Part shown: positions 35,856 through 50,800 of the stretch, in pieces
Layout of the letters: the number at the start of each line of letters is the position of its first letter
Numbering within the stretch: position 1 is the stretch's first letter
Source: Gavia stellata
Taxonomy: Eukaryota > Chordata > Aves > Gaviiformes > Gaviidae
DNA length: 64,000 nucleotides
Reading direction: 5' to 3'
Assembly: GCF_030936135.1 (NCBI RefSeq)
Contig: NC_082594.1
Coordinates: 123,976,668-124,040,667 of the forward strand
Position numbers and translations under genes: made by a program
The notes under the pieces: generated by a model
The model's input: only the letters and a program-made list of their open reading frames with translations
Databases searched by the model: none
Told to the model about the DNA's origin: nothing

Positions 35856-38800
35856 ATGGAAGGAAGAATGTCATCTTCAAGTCATGTCACTGTAAGTGTT
35901 TCTACAATTTGCAACAATTTACTTCAAGGCCGTGGGTATCCTAGGGTGTTCTGATGTATCTGCACAACCAAATTCATTCTCCAGTGGTCCAGCTTTCGCT
36001 TTGTTGGAGCACTTTTTCCTGAGACACATTTTATCCTGGTAGCAGTCAATAGTAATGTCTGCTGTTGAACATGTATTAATACATGGTAGGCTTAACATTT
36101 GATTCCACATAAACAGCGCGTTTTCAAGGGTATGTTAAGACGTAAGCTAACATCTTAAGTATTAAAAGTAATGCTCAAGTAAGTAGAGCAGCCGCATAAC
36201 TGCGTAATATTTAGTTCTCTGCGGAGATGTATTCAGAGACTGCTTATGCTAGTGTTTATTTTTTTCTATAATATCTCTATTAGTAGTAGCTTCTAGCAGT
36301 GGAAGCACTGGTGAAAACAAATTGTAGGCCCAGCAACTCGTTGGATCCAGTAAGCTCTGGACTGTCTAGTGTTTTAGAAATAACTGTTTCCAGCACTTTG
36401 TTTATGCATTCTCTGACCCTTGCTCCTACAGGTGAGAACCTTCAGAAAAGTACTGCTGGTTTAGATGAGGAGTCTGCTAAGTGCGTATGCACGTGTATGT
36501 GTTGAGTTAGTCACTTTCTATTAGGCAAAAGCTGAGGCAACTGCATACGTTGCACTTACCATAGATACAGACCTCTGTTGGTTACCTCTTGGCTTTGTGC
36601 TTGTTCCATAAGTTAATTGTGGGCACTGCAAACCAACATCTTCTTAATGAGTGCAAGCACTGGGAAGATATTGTACACTGAGGTGGAAATTCTGCTGATG
36701 AATGTATCTTGTGCTTTTTATCCCTTTCTGTCTGTCCATCTGTCTTTTTCTGTTTTCTGAGCCTGACCTTACCTGTTCTCAGTATTATCTGTTACGTTAT
36801 TACAGAGGTTATCTGAACCTCTGTAACTTTAAATGCACGTTAAAATTTTAGATAAATATGTGTTCTTAGGAAGCTCATAACAGAAACCACTAGTCAGGCA
36901 GCAGGTGGAGTTCTGAAGTAAGATGTTTGTACCTGGCTATTAAGGTGCAGATCAGAAGAATGCATTCTGACTTATAAAACATGTTTATAGGCCACTTCTC
37001 AATAAAACCTAACAACAAAATCAAACAATCTAATTGCAGCCATTCTTGAATAAGAAAATGTCTATTTCAATCCTTAAATGTTGATTGAAAGGGAGGGGAT
37101 GTACTTGTATTAGAAGTTGTTGCCTGTGCATAACACTTACATCCTTTATAATTTGAGGAATCTGTTATTGAAGGCATATTTGTTATTACAATGTTTGACC
37201 AGCAAAAGCAGTTTGAGGGGCCGTATAGAAATGCAGGTCCAATTACTAAAAAAGTAAATCTTTGAAACAAAGAAGCATAGAGAAGGAATAAGAGCACTCA
37301 CAATTCAAACTGAAGAATTATCTCATTATGGTACAGTATGCTTCAGTTACGGTACAGTATGCTTCAGTTATGGTCTGTCTGAAGGACTACCTATGGAGCG
37401 AATGAATGCAGTTTTTGTGTTAATAATTAAGCTGTTAGTGTCACTGTTCTAGAATCCTTGCTTGTAATTTCATGTTAGAAGGTAGGGTATCTGGTGGCTT
37501 GCAAATTAAGTTCATAATACACTTGACAGTAGCCATCATATGGAGTAGCTTCAGCTTTCTCCTGGCTGAGATAGACTTGGTTGTCTGAAAGATGTAAATG
37601 TTGCATTCCCTCTCTGATACAACCAGATCAGAATGTATCTGCAGTGTATGGTTTTGCTTCTCAGGATACCTGGAGAAAGGTCAAGGCTTGTACTTCTAAT
37701 CTTTCAGTTGATATTATTTTAACTGGTTTAATTAATTGATAGGAAATGTCACCCTTTTTCCTTGTCTTGATGAACTGGTAGGAATTTAGTTTGACCATTT
37801 TTGTTTTGAATTTCAACAAATTAACATTATTTCCTACATATTTTTTCTGAATTGGCAAATTTCTACGAATTACTAACTGCTTTATCTTTCAATAATTACT
37901 TTTGAAATCTCGTTCCATTTTTGCGAAGGTTGGCAATGACAATAGCTGATAACATTTTGAGTACATTGTAGCGTATTGATGCTAAATTAACATACCAAAA
38001 TACTCGTATTATTCTGAGATATAATTGCTCTTCATCCTGATATTTTTTTTTTAGAGAGCGCAAACCTAGTGTGAGATTCACCATGACATTCAGCTATTTT
38101 ATTTTCTCTTTATCATTCTCGAAGCTGAGATGATTAGAGTGTAAACCAGTCAGAGGGAACTAAGAAAACTCTTAAGTGCCAGTAGATTGGTTCTCACCTT
38201 TTGGGCACACATTTGAAGTTATTGTAAAGTTAATGAAATAGGAAGAGCTTTGTCTTGCTTTTTAAGACTGTTCATATGTTAAAACTAGCTCCTCATGTGG
38301 TATGACACATGATTTAGGATCCAGCATCAGTGAGGAATGCGTTTAAATTCAAGTCACAGGTCATTGGTCCCCTTGCAACTTTGTTATTTTGCCTGACAGT
38401 TTGAGAAAACTTTGTACATGGTAGTATGTCAGCTCATGGCATCAGTGGATAATTTAGTTTTATTATATGTGTAACATCATCTATTTTCAGTTTCGTATAC
38501 CAAAGAAGAAAACAAACACCAAGTCAGAGGATGTCCGAGTTCAGTCCCCTTTGGCAAGGCTCCCAGGCTCCCACCATTGGGACTACCCTTTAAAAGAGGT
38601 AAAGAGAAGTTCTTCACAGTGTAAAGTGCTTAGGAGAATGTTATATGGGTTTTTTGTTCTGTTCTGGAGTCAGGATTTTCTTCAATACTGAGTGCTGCCT
38701 TGTGACCAATATCTGACCCAGATTGTCTTGGAAAGAAATGAGTGTGTATCTCTGAAATCTGCCTGCAAGCATACAGTTACAGGAATGGAAGTCTCAGTGC

Positions 38801-41800
38801 CGTATTGCCAGACTAAATCATTAAAAATCAGAGTTGGTCTTCAGGTGTAGTTTGAAATTATCTTGAAAATCATGAATTTAAAGGCAAATACAATAATTTT
38901 TTTTTTAGTTAATTGTCTTCTGATTCCTAAACTTTTAGGTTATATTCAGGCCACTTACCAAACTCTTTGTTATGCTATGTAAATAATTTTTACACTGAGT
39001 TTTCAGTTAGTCATTATTTGTATCCGAGAGCTTGAACTTTAAGAGAATATATTAAGTACTGTATGACTTGTGACGGAATTTTAGGTGCTGATGCAGAAAT
39101 AACTGATTTCAGTATTAAGGCCAAAAGACTGTAAGAGTACTTCCATGGCATTTATCATAAATGACTGTCTTGATCATCTCAGTCACGTATAGAAGCAAAT
39201 ACTTGCTTCTACAAATCTCTTCCGAATTCAGTAAGCGTTTTTAAAATGCAGAGTTTTGGAAAAATATTTTGCTACTCTTGACTCCTTCAGCTTGGTATTG
39301 ACAGTTTGTTGCTGGTTTTAGCGCTTTCAGAATCACGGGGCTGGACAAACAGGCTCCCCCACAGAGGAGTTTTAAAAACCTAGCAAGGAAAGTCAGGAAT
39401 TCTTTTGACTTACAGTAGTGGTGATAATGTGACCCACGTCTCTTGGTAGGGCCTGGTCATTTGAGCATGCTGAAATACAAACTCACTGTGTGGTTGTGTT
39501 CTATACTGTTAATACTTTAAGTGAGCAGAGCATCCAATTACAGGCAGGCTTTGAAGTTGGAAGTAATGTCTCCTGTGGTTACAATCAGCAGCCTCTTAGG
39601 CAGAGCCAGACAGCACTCGTATGGAATTCTTCCTGTCTTTCTGTCTGCTTCTATAAAAACAGTGATTAGACTGGATGAACTGAAAAATCTTTTTTTTCCC
39701 TTGTTATTTCCTGTATATTGTCTCATTTTCCATTTCTTATTTTTCTTACCTGTGTCTATATATTTCACGCTTTTCCATGTGGTAGAGGGCTTCGTATGCT
39801 TTAAAAGCTGACTAGTCTTTATATTCTGCTTTAAAAGAAAAGATTGCTCATGAGGTATCATAATTAAAAGAAATATTTCTGTTTTATCCATACAAGGGTC
39901 TGTCCAGGTTGTATTTAGTCTTGCCAGAGCTTGCTCCATGTTTGAGAAATTTTGTGCAGCTTTCAGTGATTTGGGCATATAGGTCTCTAACATGCTTCAA
40001 GACCAGCGGTGAGGTAAACTAGATGATGTTTGAAGGCAGTAGGAGGGGAGAGCACCTTCAAGGCAATTTCTTGCTGCCAGCTGTTTTAATAATGAGGGTA
40101 TTTTTCCATTACAGAGTCGGCCCTTATGGTAGGGGAAAGATTGATTTGGGATGCACCATTCAGACTTCACTAAAGTATATGAAATATGCACGGGCATGAA
40201 TTTTTCAGATGCCCTTGCACCCCACGCTTAAACAGAAATGAAGATAAGTTTGTCTGCTTTCAGCCTGATTGGCATAATTTTCAAACATCTGTTTGGTTTA
40301 TTGTCTTTTATATTAAAAGAAGTGAGGAGAGATTAGGAGGAGGTAATGACAGAGGGAGATAGGTTTCTGGAATTGCAGAAATAACTGTATGTTTTGGTGG
40401 GGCTTCACTTATTTAATTTGAAAATACAAGTGCATTCTGGTAAGGTAAGAGAATTTGGAAAAAGTGAAGCCTTGCTGTTGTGGGTTTTGCCACCCAAGTA
40501 CCAAACCTTCAAATTCTTTTTACTTCTCAGAATTTTATATCTTTGAGTGGAATATGATTTGGTTAAATGCATGGAGTTAAAGAAAGTAGAGGTTATCTTG
40601 TATATTTGTGATTATGTAAAACAGGTCTAATATTTAAGTCCCTGTTTGGGGTAGTCCTCCTTTAAATAGGGAAATACTTGAGTTGTCCTGTATTGTCAAA
40701 TTTCTTTAGCAGGAAAAAAGTTCCATTCAAGATCAGGTGGTACATGCATGCTTTGAATCAAGCAAATTAATTCTTTGCAAAACTGTGTTACTTACTCTTT
40801 GTGCCTCTGCCTTATTTGATCAGTTGCTTTGTTTCAAAGTCTGTCATTGTTCCCTTTTCCTAGTGTAATATCCATTATGACATACTTATGTCTGTTGGAA
40901 CCTGCCAATTTTATTTGTTTTATTTCAGTGGAAATTAAGTGCCAACAACAGAGAGCCTTCCACAAAAGGAAAAAGGCGAAAGGACTGTGACAGACACAGC
41001 TCTAATGATGAAGAATCAATTGGGTAAGAAGTAATCTCAAAATTAGTTCTTCTCTGTTTGTATATTCAGAGTTTCATAATCTTTCTTGAAGATGGGTATC
41101 ACTGATCTCTAGCCAATTATTTGTGTCATGCAGAGATGGTTTTCAAGCTGTTAGGTAGCCCACCTTCAAGAGAAACATGTTTCAGTGATTTAATGGTGTT
41201 ATGAATTATGAAGCAACCATAACTTTTTCTTTAAGACAACACAAGACTGTGAGATCAGAATTGGGAATGCAACACTTAATAGAGGAATTACTGCTTGTTG
41301 ACCTGCTTGGAATCCTGAAAAGTGTTCATTATTCTCTAAGTGTGAATTATCATTCTAGCCCTAGATGTTTTGGATATTTAAGACGTTTCCCAGATTATGT
41401 TTTTCTTGTCACTTTTTGCTCTATAGTCCACAGTCATTAAGATGGCTTTATCAACTCTTAAAAACAATAAAAAAACCCCCAAAGCAATGTGATGATTAGT
41501 AGGGGAAGGCAGTAAAAAATTAGAGGTTTTTCACCTCCGTGTTATAGTCAAGACACCTAGGTGAGTAAATAAGACTGCTGATGTGCCATTCTTTATGCTC
41601 TGTTGCCAAGAGCAAATATTTTGTTTTCTTTGAGATTGTGGCAAACTCTTTAAAATCATCTTCTGTGAAGCTGTCAGCTAGGTAGTTGTTTATCCAAGAA
41701 AATTTTGAAGCTGTAAGTGCCATAGTTGACAAATGGAAATGAAAATGTAGAATTAGATTCATTGACAGCAGCTAGGAAGCATAATGACTTCATGATGAAC

Positions 41801-44800
41801 TTAAATATAATTATCTTAATGAAGCAATTGTTATTCCACAAATCATTTAAATCTAAACAAATAAGAGTATGCATTCTCTGCTCCATTTTCTGACTGGAAC
41901 TTAACTTGATCATAAGTGATTTCTTGTCAGGAGGGGCTGTTAAAAACAGAGTGCACAGGTAATGAAAGTGCTTAATGACAGCAGGTGATTTTGACACTGC
42001 TGAATTCAGTGGTTTTGTGACCTATGAACAGCCATCGTTTAGCCTGGCCTTCATATTCAGAATACTTCAAACTGTTGCAGGGAAGAGATGAACTTACAAA
42101 AGATTCTGAATTTATTTTTCCTATGTCCTCAGAGGCATAGCTGTCAGTTTACATGTAGCTACCTCTAAATGCTTCTCTCATAACTTTAACTGAGGGAGTG
42201 GCTCACAGGCTCAACCTATTAGAATTTACAAGCTATGTTAATTGCTGTTTCCTGAGTTTTAATTATGCTCTGAAATGGTTGATATCTGATATCAATCTGT
42301 AAAGGTCTTTCAGTAAACTTTGAACTGACCTTTCAATGTTGACAAGCTTAAAAAAAAAAAAGCTACCTTTGGATCTGTTAATTTTCTGTTACATATGTTA
42401 ATTTTGATATGTGAGACCTTCAAATAGCATTTGTAGGTCTTCTGTCACTTTTACCAAAATTCTTGCCAGCACATTAGTGAGAAATGATTTAGACTGTAAA
42501 GAGACAGTAAATGCTTAGATATTAAACCTATGCATTTTTCACTTCCTCAAACGATGTGTGTCTAGAGACCAGCTGTAGATTCTCTGTAAAATAAACTTAA
42601 TCTACTGTCTGCAGTAAAGCTTGTTCTAAGTATTCCATTTGGGTACCCATTGTTTCTCAGTAAGTCAAAATCAACACAGTGACCTCACTGCATAATAAGT
42701 AGAAAGAGCACACAGGCTCTAAAGAGATGGTGTTTGTTGAGCAAAAGTCTGAGAACTGACAAAACTCAGAAGAGGTAGGTGTGAAGTGGCATGCTGAGAA
42801 TCTTTCTAATGCAGAAGTTTCTCTGTTCCTTCTTTCCAATGAGGAATTTTTCATTTGCATTGAAAAGCAGGAAATAAGTCTTAATGACAAACTCCTGTTA
42901 GCTCCTGCTGTTTTAAAAACAGTGGTCTTTATTGATAGGAGCTAATCTCAAATATTTAGGGAGGCATGTTTCATCTAAAGTGTTGCTTGAGCATTGTTAT
43001 TGCCTCTTAATTTTAGTCAGAAAGGACAAAGTGGACAAACCCACCTTCACTTGTGTTTTTAACTGAAGCTTTGGATTACAAAATTTGGTAGTTGATTGCT
43101 TCTGTCAGTCCTGCTGTGATGTGAGACCATGGGGCCTGGAACCACAGCTGCTCTCACCTCTGCTCATGGCCTTGTGAAAGGTCACTGTCAGGTGATTTGT
43201 TTGTGATCCCAGACAGGGCTCTTGAGGCAGGTTGGTTCCCTAGTCCTTCTCATATGCTGGAGGTCTCATACACGTTCCTATAATTGTGTCACAGAACAGA
43301 TTGGGACTGGCATGAAATATGAATAGTTCAATTTATTAGTGTCATTGCAGAAAGTTAGGTACGGTATTTATGTAATTGGTCAACTAATGTTTTGTATCCC
43401 ACTTACAAAACTTTTTATTGGCGAGGAAGGGGATAACACTATTTCAAGGGTAGCTATCACCACCTGGAAATAGAGCTTAGTGGCATCCACTTACCTCAGC
43501 TGTATCACTCCTGCATTCTCCAGGAGGGAAATAAAAACAACAAAAAAAAAGAATCAAAATAGAACACTATTTGAATTTCAAGCTTCTTGTTCTGGTCTGT
43601 CAAGTTTCCTTTAGGGGGAGGGTGGGAAGAGTATTTAAGATGTGTGTGATTCTTTCAGCTCAGTATTTTAAATGTTAATTGAAATACGTGTCATGGCTGA
43701 ATCAAGTACTGACCCTGAAGCAGTCAGGGTTTTTTTGGCAATTGTTTACATACTGGTTCCCCTTGACCCGTCAAGTGCATTTGGCAGTAATAACTTCCTG
43801 GTCCAGCAAAGCAAGGAGGTTAGTAGGGATGTTCATGTTCACTGTTAAAACATTGACTTCTAATAAGTTGATGAAAGGTCAGGTCCTTGAAGTAGGAGGA
43901 GGGCAGACAGAGGCTTTCTTCTCAACAGGGTGTAGTCAGCGAATGTGGCAATCGGAGTTTCCCATTAATGATAGCACATCACATTATTCCTTTGGGCTTT
44001 GAAAAGCCAAGGACCTCCTGAGCTGTGCACATGCTGCAAAAGCTCAGATAGCTGAATACGCATCAAGTCTATCAGTGGCTTTGTTCTGCAAAACCAGGAC
44101 AGATGTTCAGCTTTTATGGGACCTGATGGGATGACTCTCACATGGTAAGTGGTATCCCATTGTCAAAATATTTATTTCATGAAACTTGGGTTTGCTAGTA
44201 GAAGAATGTAGGCATGAAGATGGTGGTGTGGACAGTTAATAATAATGTATTCCAAAAGGAGTCCGTAGCCTCCAGGTCTTATTTTGATCAATTTCTAATA
44301 CAAACTTGAGCAAATTGGAGCCAGTGGTTACAAGACTGGTTTGTACACAAATATGATCACTGAGAAAGGAACTGGATCTAGCAGCTCTGATTATTGGGTG
44401 AAACAGAGGTCAAACATTTTCCCCAAAGGGGTACAAACAATTAATAGCTTTTAGTCCTGCGCTTTGTAAGGTAGGATAATCCTTTTTTGCCTGTGAAAAG
44501 TGATACGAGACTTGCCAGGAGCAGCTAACGGTATTTTTCATTTTTTTTTTGCCTGTTCCATCCTTACATGTGTAAGTATGTTTTCATTACCTTTTGCTTA
44601 TTATTTTTTCCATTTTGTGGAGGTAGATAAGAAAGGGGTACAGTAGGTGCTTGCTTTAGAAACAAAAATAATTACCTTTGGTTTTCCTTCACCAAGATGC
44701 CTCCAGTCTTACTGTTGTGCAGGTTACTTGCTGGGTCTGCTGGTGGGACTTGCTTTTAATGTATACTTTGCTTGCTTTTTTTCTGCTTGACGCTAATTTT

Positions 44801-47800
44801 TATCTTTTGAAGTGTCTTTTGCATGACTTGCTCACTTTATTGTGTGGACAATTTAACAGGTAATTCAGGGATCTGTGTCCCAACCATCGTTTACAGATGT
44901 ACAGGCTGGCTTAAGTGTAGATGTTTTTCCTGAATCTATTATACGCCTGGTCTTAATGACATGATTTTTCAAGAAATGCTACCAGATGCCATTCCTACTT
45001 TAGAAAGGGAAGCCATTGAAAGCTCTGGAGCCACTGTACAGCTCTGAAGATCAGGTCACAGCCAGCATTTCCTATCAAGGTCTTCAGTCAAAAACTGGTG
45101 CCATATAAGAAGTGATGCCTTAACCTGGCACTGACATCTTTAAGAATAGCCAAATGTATACTGTTTTCTTCCTTGTTGTTTGTTGAAGATACCTCTGCTT
45201 TGCACAGGTTTCCAGTGCAAAAGTAGTTACAAGGGTGCATGCGTGCTTTAAATTGTAAGATCATTTTTGCAAAGATAATTGCTGAAAATGTATAAACCCC
45301 ATTTAAATCAAGGGAGTGGGAAACATTACAAATTCTGTACCTAATAACAATCAGTAAACCAAATTATGGAGGGCCCTGGAGTCTGTCAAGGTCTAGCCTG
45401 ATGTGAATGTGAGCAAAGGATGTCAGACCTGAGTTTCCAAGGTGGGCAGCAAACTATAGGTAGTGAAATCCAGTTTCACTGGAAATTCTGCTTCTGACTC
45501 CTTTACCTCCTGCTGTGGGCTTTCTCTGTCATGATGGTGTTGTTAAAGACCCTAAAGGTTGTAATCTTTTCTGTTACCTTTACAAGTCCTGATCATACAA
45601 TAAAAATAAAGACTCTGTGACCATGTATCTTCCCACTGGACTAATTCCCGTGCAAGTTCAGGCTAAATTTAGTAAAATTTCATTATGGTGTCTTATTTGA
45701 CAAATAGAAAGAAAAAAAATCTGGCATTTCTACAAGGTGGAACAATGAAAACTGAAGAATTTACATCTGGGAAATGGATTATTAGGCTCAGCATGATTCT
45801 AGTCAGGAGAACTGAAGTGTTCCATAGAGAATAGCACATATATCCTTGTTTCATGGTGCTCTACAGTAATGATTTTAAAACATTTTTTTTAAAGGAGAAA
45901 AAATTTCTCATTCACATCTTCATATTGCTAGGGCCTACTTCTGCAACTGTTTTGTATTTGGAGGAAAAATGCCATTTAGATACTTCAAGGTTTGATTTAT
46001 AATTTCAAGTCCTCTTAGAGGAAGAAGGGAAGTGTCTGGCTTAGTCTTTCATTGCTTCATCTCTTCTGGCACCCCAAAAGATGAAATGTCTTTCTACTGT
46101 AGTTCTTTAGTAATTGGACCTCTAGAGTAGTTTGGGTCTTCCTTATCTTTTAAGGAGGAAATTAAAGCACAAGAGTAAATGTCTAGTTTCAGAAGATGAA
46201 TTTCCATGAGTTACTTCATGACTTTTACCTTGAAATTGGCTTAACTGCTTTAGTAGTTGTAAATTTTCTTAACAGTCTAGTAGGTTCTTGTGTAGCTGAA
46301 TTTGAATTTTTATCACATTTCTTAAATGTATGTATTCTTTATTTCCTTAGATATTGCTTACATATTCCTTATTTCTAATATACCTTACGGATGGACAAAC
46401 AACAAATGATGTGCAAATCTGGTCGCTGTAAGCTCTTCTGATGTACTAAACTATGGTTAATGTATCAACTCTGAACATTTGAGAAGCCCAGAAAAAAGCT
46501 AGAACTTCCGACTTAGCAGTGACTTGCGTAGAAAACAAGTCTCTTGCTTCCTATGCTAAATAGAGAACACTTTGCAGGCTTGGTATGTGCTCACTAGGCT
46601 GCTACAGTTGGGCTCTACCATGTAAGACCTTAGTGTTACTAAACTGTCCCTCATGACCTGTATTTACTTTCTAAGCTTTTCAGTAGTTAAAGTGTATCTT
46701 TTAAATGAAACTCCAATCTCTGGATCCTTGGAGTGTAGAACAAACTTTAAGATTTACAGTATTCAAAGCACAGGCTCAGACTCCGTAATAGGTTCTTAAA
46801 AACAACAGTTCTTTGCATTAGCAATCATAGAGTATATATTTATACAGGTTTAGGTAAAAGAACAAATGTATACCTGCCTTCTCCTGGCTCTGCCTAAAAC
46901 ATTCTGGAGCACTTCCGTGGTTTAGGTCAGTCTTCTAATGAGACTGTCGTGGTACACGTGACTTCTCACTGCCTTCACAGAGTCAGTCTCTCACTTCAGA
47001 AACCCTGGATTGTTTTTCCAACAGCTAATTAGGACCCATCCCTTACCATAACACTCTTTCTCCTCTGTCCAGATTCTTGGCTTCAGAGTGCCTTAATTTA
47101 GGGGGTTTTTTAATCCCTCAGCATTTTTTTTTTTTCTTTTGAGACAAAGATTTAGCTCTTTACCACGTAGTTTTTCTTTGGGAAACTTTTAAGAGAAGCC
47201 CAGGGAGTGGAGGAAACTGCCTTCACTTGAGCTTAAGTTACTTAGCTTTGAATGGAAACCATTTAGATTTATTGTCCATCGTCTAGATAGATAGTGGTCT
47301 CCAAGGTGTGGTGTGTGCAAGACAATCCACTGGGGTGCAGGAAGGAAATATTTTTTGTACAGTTAATAAATAAAATGTTTATTTAATCTTTATTGCATCC
47401 TTTTTAAATTTTCTATTTGTGTGTTTAAATGTACGTAATATTAGTATATCTGTATAAATTATAATTAAATAAACATGTTGAAGATGCGTGCTCAAAATAC
47501 TTTTACTGATAGGGGTGCATGATCAAAAAAGTTTGGAGACCACTGGTCTAGGAAATGCATAGCAGAGCTCTAAGAGAAAGTAGCTCGTTCCATAAACATT
47601 ATGGCATTCGGCAATGCAGAGATCTGGTAAGATTGACCAGCATTTATAGCTTATATGCAGGTTCTCTAAGCTGTGCATAGGAACCTTACTGTCTTTCAAG
47701 TTCACTGAGGGGTCATGTGTCTTGTTAACATGGTAAGTAACCAGGGAAAAGAAATCTCAACATGCAGCAGCTACTGAAAGAGCAAAATATAAGGATTATG

Positions 47801-50800
47801 TGAAACATCTTCCCAAAGTTCAACGTTTCACTAGCGTGGTGGTTCCAAATCTTTTTTTAGGTTCAAGCATACCTGTTCTTCAGCAGTTTTCATGCCATAC
47901 CTATTTGTTTACCACTAGGTACCAGGTAACCATGCTGTTGAGCTGAATGCAGCATGTCAGTGGGACAACCATAACTTCCTAAAAGTTGCCTGCACAGTTA
48001 TCAACCCACTGAGGAATAGCAGCTGTTTGCTTAAGAAATGTCACTGTAGCATGCATGTAACAGCTGGGCGAGTAGTAAAAGGTTTTCTGTAGCTATAAAA
48101 GGGTTCTTGTTCTACAATGTGAACGAATGTGAATGAATCTTGTTATGCAAGAGATGCAATAGAAAAAGCAATTCTTGCCTCAGTAATCGTTTAAAATCAA
48201 CAAATGAGCCTGAACTTCAGTGTTCTCTTGGGACCGGTCCTGGGAAAACAAGTCCAGTTCTCACCTGTTTGAAAGTAAAGTCAATCCTGTCAAATCATCT
48301 ATGCTATATAATGCTTATTGGCTTGTAAGGAAATTGTCCAAATTACTGGCCGTGCTGCAGAATTAATTCTTTTTGTGAAGACTTCAGTCCCAATCTAGCA
48401 GAATCAGAAAAGTACAGATACTTGTTTAAAGAACTTCAATAGGGAGTTTTTACTAACTTGTAATTCATAACTGTATGTCATTTCTTCAGTGAAATTGAAT
48501 AGAAATCAGTTGGAGCTTCAACACTGAGAGATTGTACTAGCTTCTTGATTTCCCTCCCCCCCACACCAGCAAGGTCATAATCTAATTTGTGATATGGGAA
48601 CCAGTAATATTCATGGTTCTAAAATAAGATGCCACAATATGAGTGCTTGTTTTCATATCCTGCAAATGCTCAAGTGTACACTTTCAGAATAGTTTGTAAG
48701 GCCATAGTGATTTGTAAGGGACATAGTGACACATTTTGCAATAAAAAGATGCACCAAAATTTCTATGCTTCTGCACTGAAAGTTTACCTCTTCAGAATCA
48801 CATATGGATGTGTTAGTCATTGATGCCAGAAGAAGAAATCTTGAAAGGCTGTCCTGATAAAGAGATGTGTTTGTGATTCCTCTTCTCTAAAGAGAACTGC
48901 TTTGTAAATTGTCAGGGAAGTGAACGTAATTCTACTCAAAATACAAGGTATGATGCAGAGACAGTAAACTCATAGAAAAGCTTTGTTGAATTCATGTGAC
49001 TTAAGAAGTTTTCAGCACCCTATTATTAATTTATTATTATATGTGTGGCAGGCAACCCAAAGTTATCTTGACGAACGTCCTGAGGACAAAAATAGGAAGA
49101 AAATACACACAGGCGCAACCTAAAACTGGTGCTAATTTTTCTGATGCTGGCAAGCTGCAGTCAGATCAACCGCCCTCATCATCTGCTGCCAGCCTAAAGA
49201 TATGGCAAATTTTAAACCCTACTCTCCAAAGCCTTTTTCTGTCTAAAAGGTACGTTGTCTTTGCCTCGTGTCACTAAACAAATATTTTTCCTTGCAGTTA
49301 CATTTTTCATGAGAAAGTATTCTTTGTTGTACCACAGCTGTCTTGTTTATGAACTATATTCTCATTCTCATGTCATCTGACTTGATTGAATTCCCTTGTA
49401 CCTGGTTCCTTTTGATAATCATTGAGGGAGATGGTGCTAGGCATGCTGTAGTGGTTTTTCTGATCAGATGGCTTCTAGATCGTCCTGTACTGACAAGACC
49501 AATTAATTCTGATTCAGCCATTGGACTGTCAAAATGTTTGGGGTTTTTTATTCTTGTGAAAAGAAGAGTACACTTGCATTTAACTGCCCTCTCGTCTCGG
49601 AGGAGGTATCAAGGTATATTTTCACTATTAACCGTTTCAGACTACTCATGAAGATGTGAGAACTGGCATAAAGGGTCAGAAGAAAAGCATAGCAAGTCCA
49701 GTATCTTCCTTCTCCCCAAGCAGTGGTCAATTGTAGATACCCAGGGAGAAGTATGGCTAGAGTGAATGCTTTTTTTCACTGAGTTTTCTCTCTGAGCTGC
49801 TGCTGCTAAACAGTTCAGGGGCTTCCTTTATTGGAGGTTACATCCAGACTACAGTATTCTTCTATATTAGACTTTCCTGTTAATCATATCCTCATTGCTT
49901 ATCACCTCTGTGCCTCTGCAGCATCTTATCTGTAAGGTGGTCTCCTGATTAAAAGCAAATTTACGTCTTGGTGCAAGAGGAGATCTGAGTGCTCCCCAGA
50001 CATCACACAGTCTGTGCTGGAGTGTGCTTTGTGGATAAATACAGGCAACAGGAGGATTATGCAGTTGATACCCAAAAGACAATGTTGTTCATAACAGTTT
50101 CAAAAAAGGTAGAATATAAATCCCAGTTTGAGAAACTAAGTGGGTAAATCAAGGGCTATGCAACAAGCTGGCTGCAGTGGCAGTGTATGAAATAAGTTGT
50201 GCTGCTCTTACACATCTGTGCTCAAGTGGGCAGTTGCATCTTCCTATTTCTGGTTAGTTTATTTTTGATGTTTGTCTATTCTAACACTTGCAGATGTTTT
50301 TCTGAGCCTTGCTATTGCTATTCTATAGAATGCCACCTGGAAGTTGAGGAGGGGAACAAAATCTAATGCTGCCTTTTTGTATGTGTGCGCTACTTTCCTA
50401 CCTGTTGACTAAGTGCTTGAGAAAATTCAGTCTATTTTACTGGAGGCTTCTTGTTCACAGGAAAATCAAGATTGTTTGCTCCATAGTTCTGAGAAATGTG
50501 TGCAGATATTGCATGAAAGCTATTTAGAAATAAACATTTACTGGTTTTTAAACAATACTTAGATGATGTCTTAGAGGCAATGCAATGTGAATTGTATCTG
50601 GCTAAGGTGAAAATATATGGCTAGTGTTTTTTATCCTGGTTTCTTGTTGCTTTTTTGTGTTTATCTGCTTACCTTGGATTTTAAGTTCCTTAGTGGGATT
50701 TTGTTTTGTCTCTAAGGGACTGAAAGTAATGATGTTTGATGATTATCAAGCCTCTAAGATACATCAATTTAACAAGAAATTTCTTTCTCTAGATTTCAGT

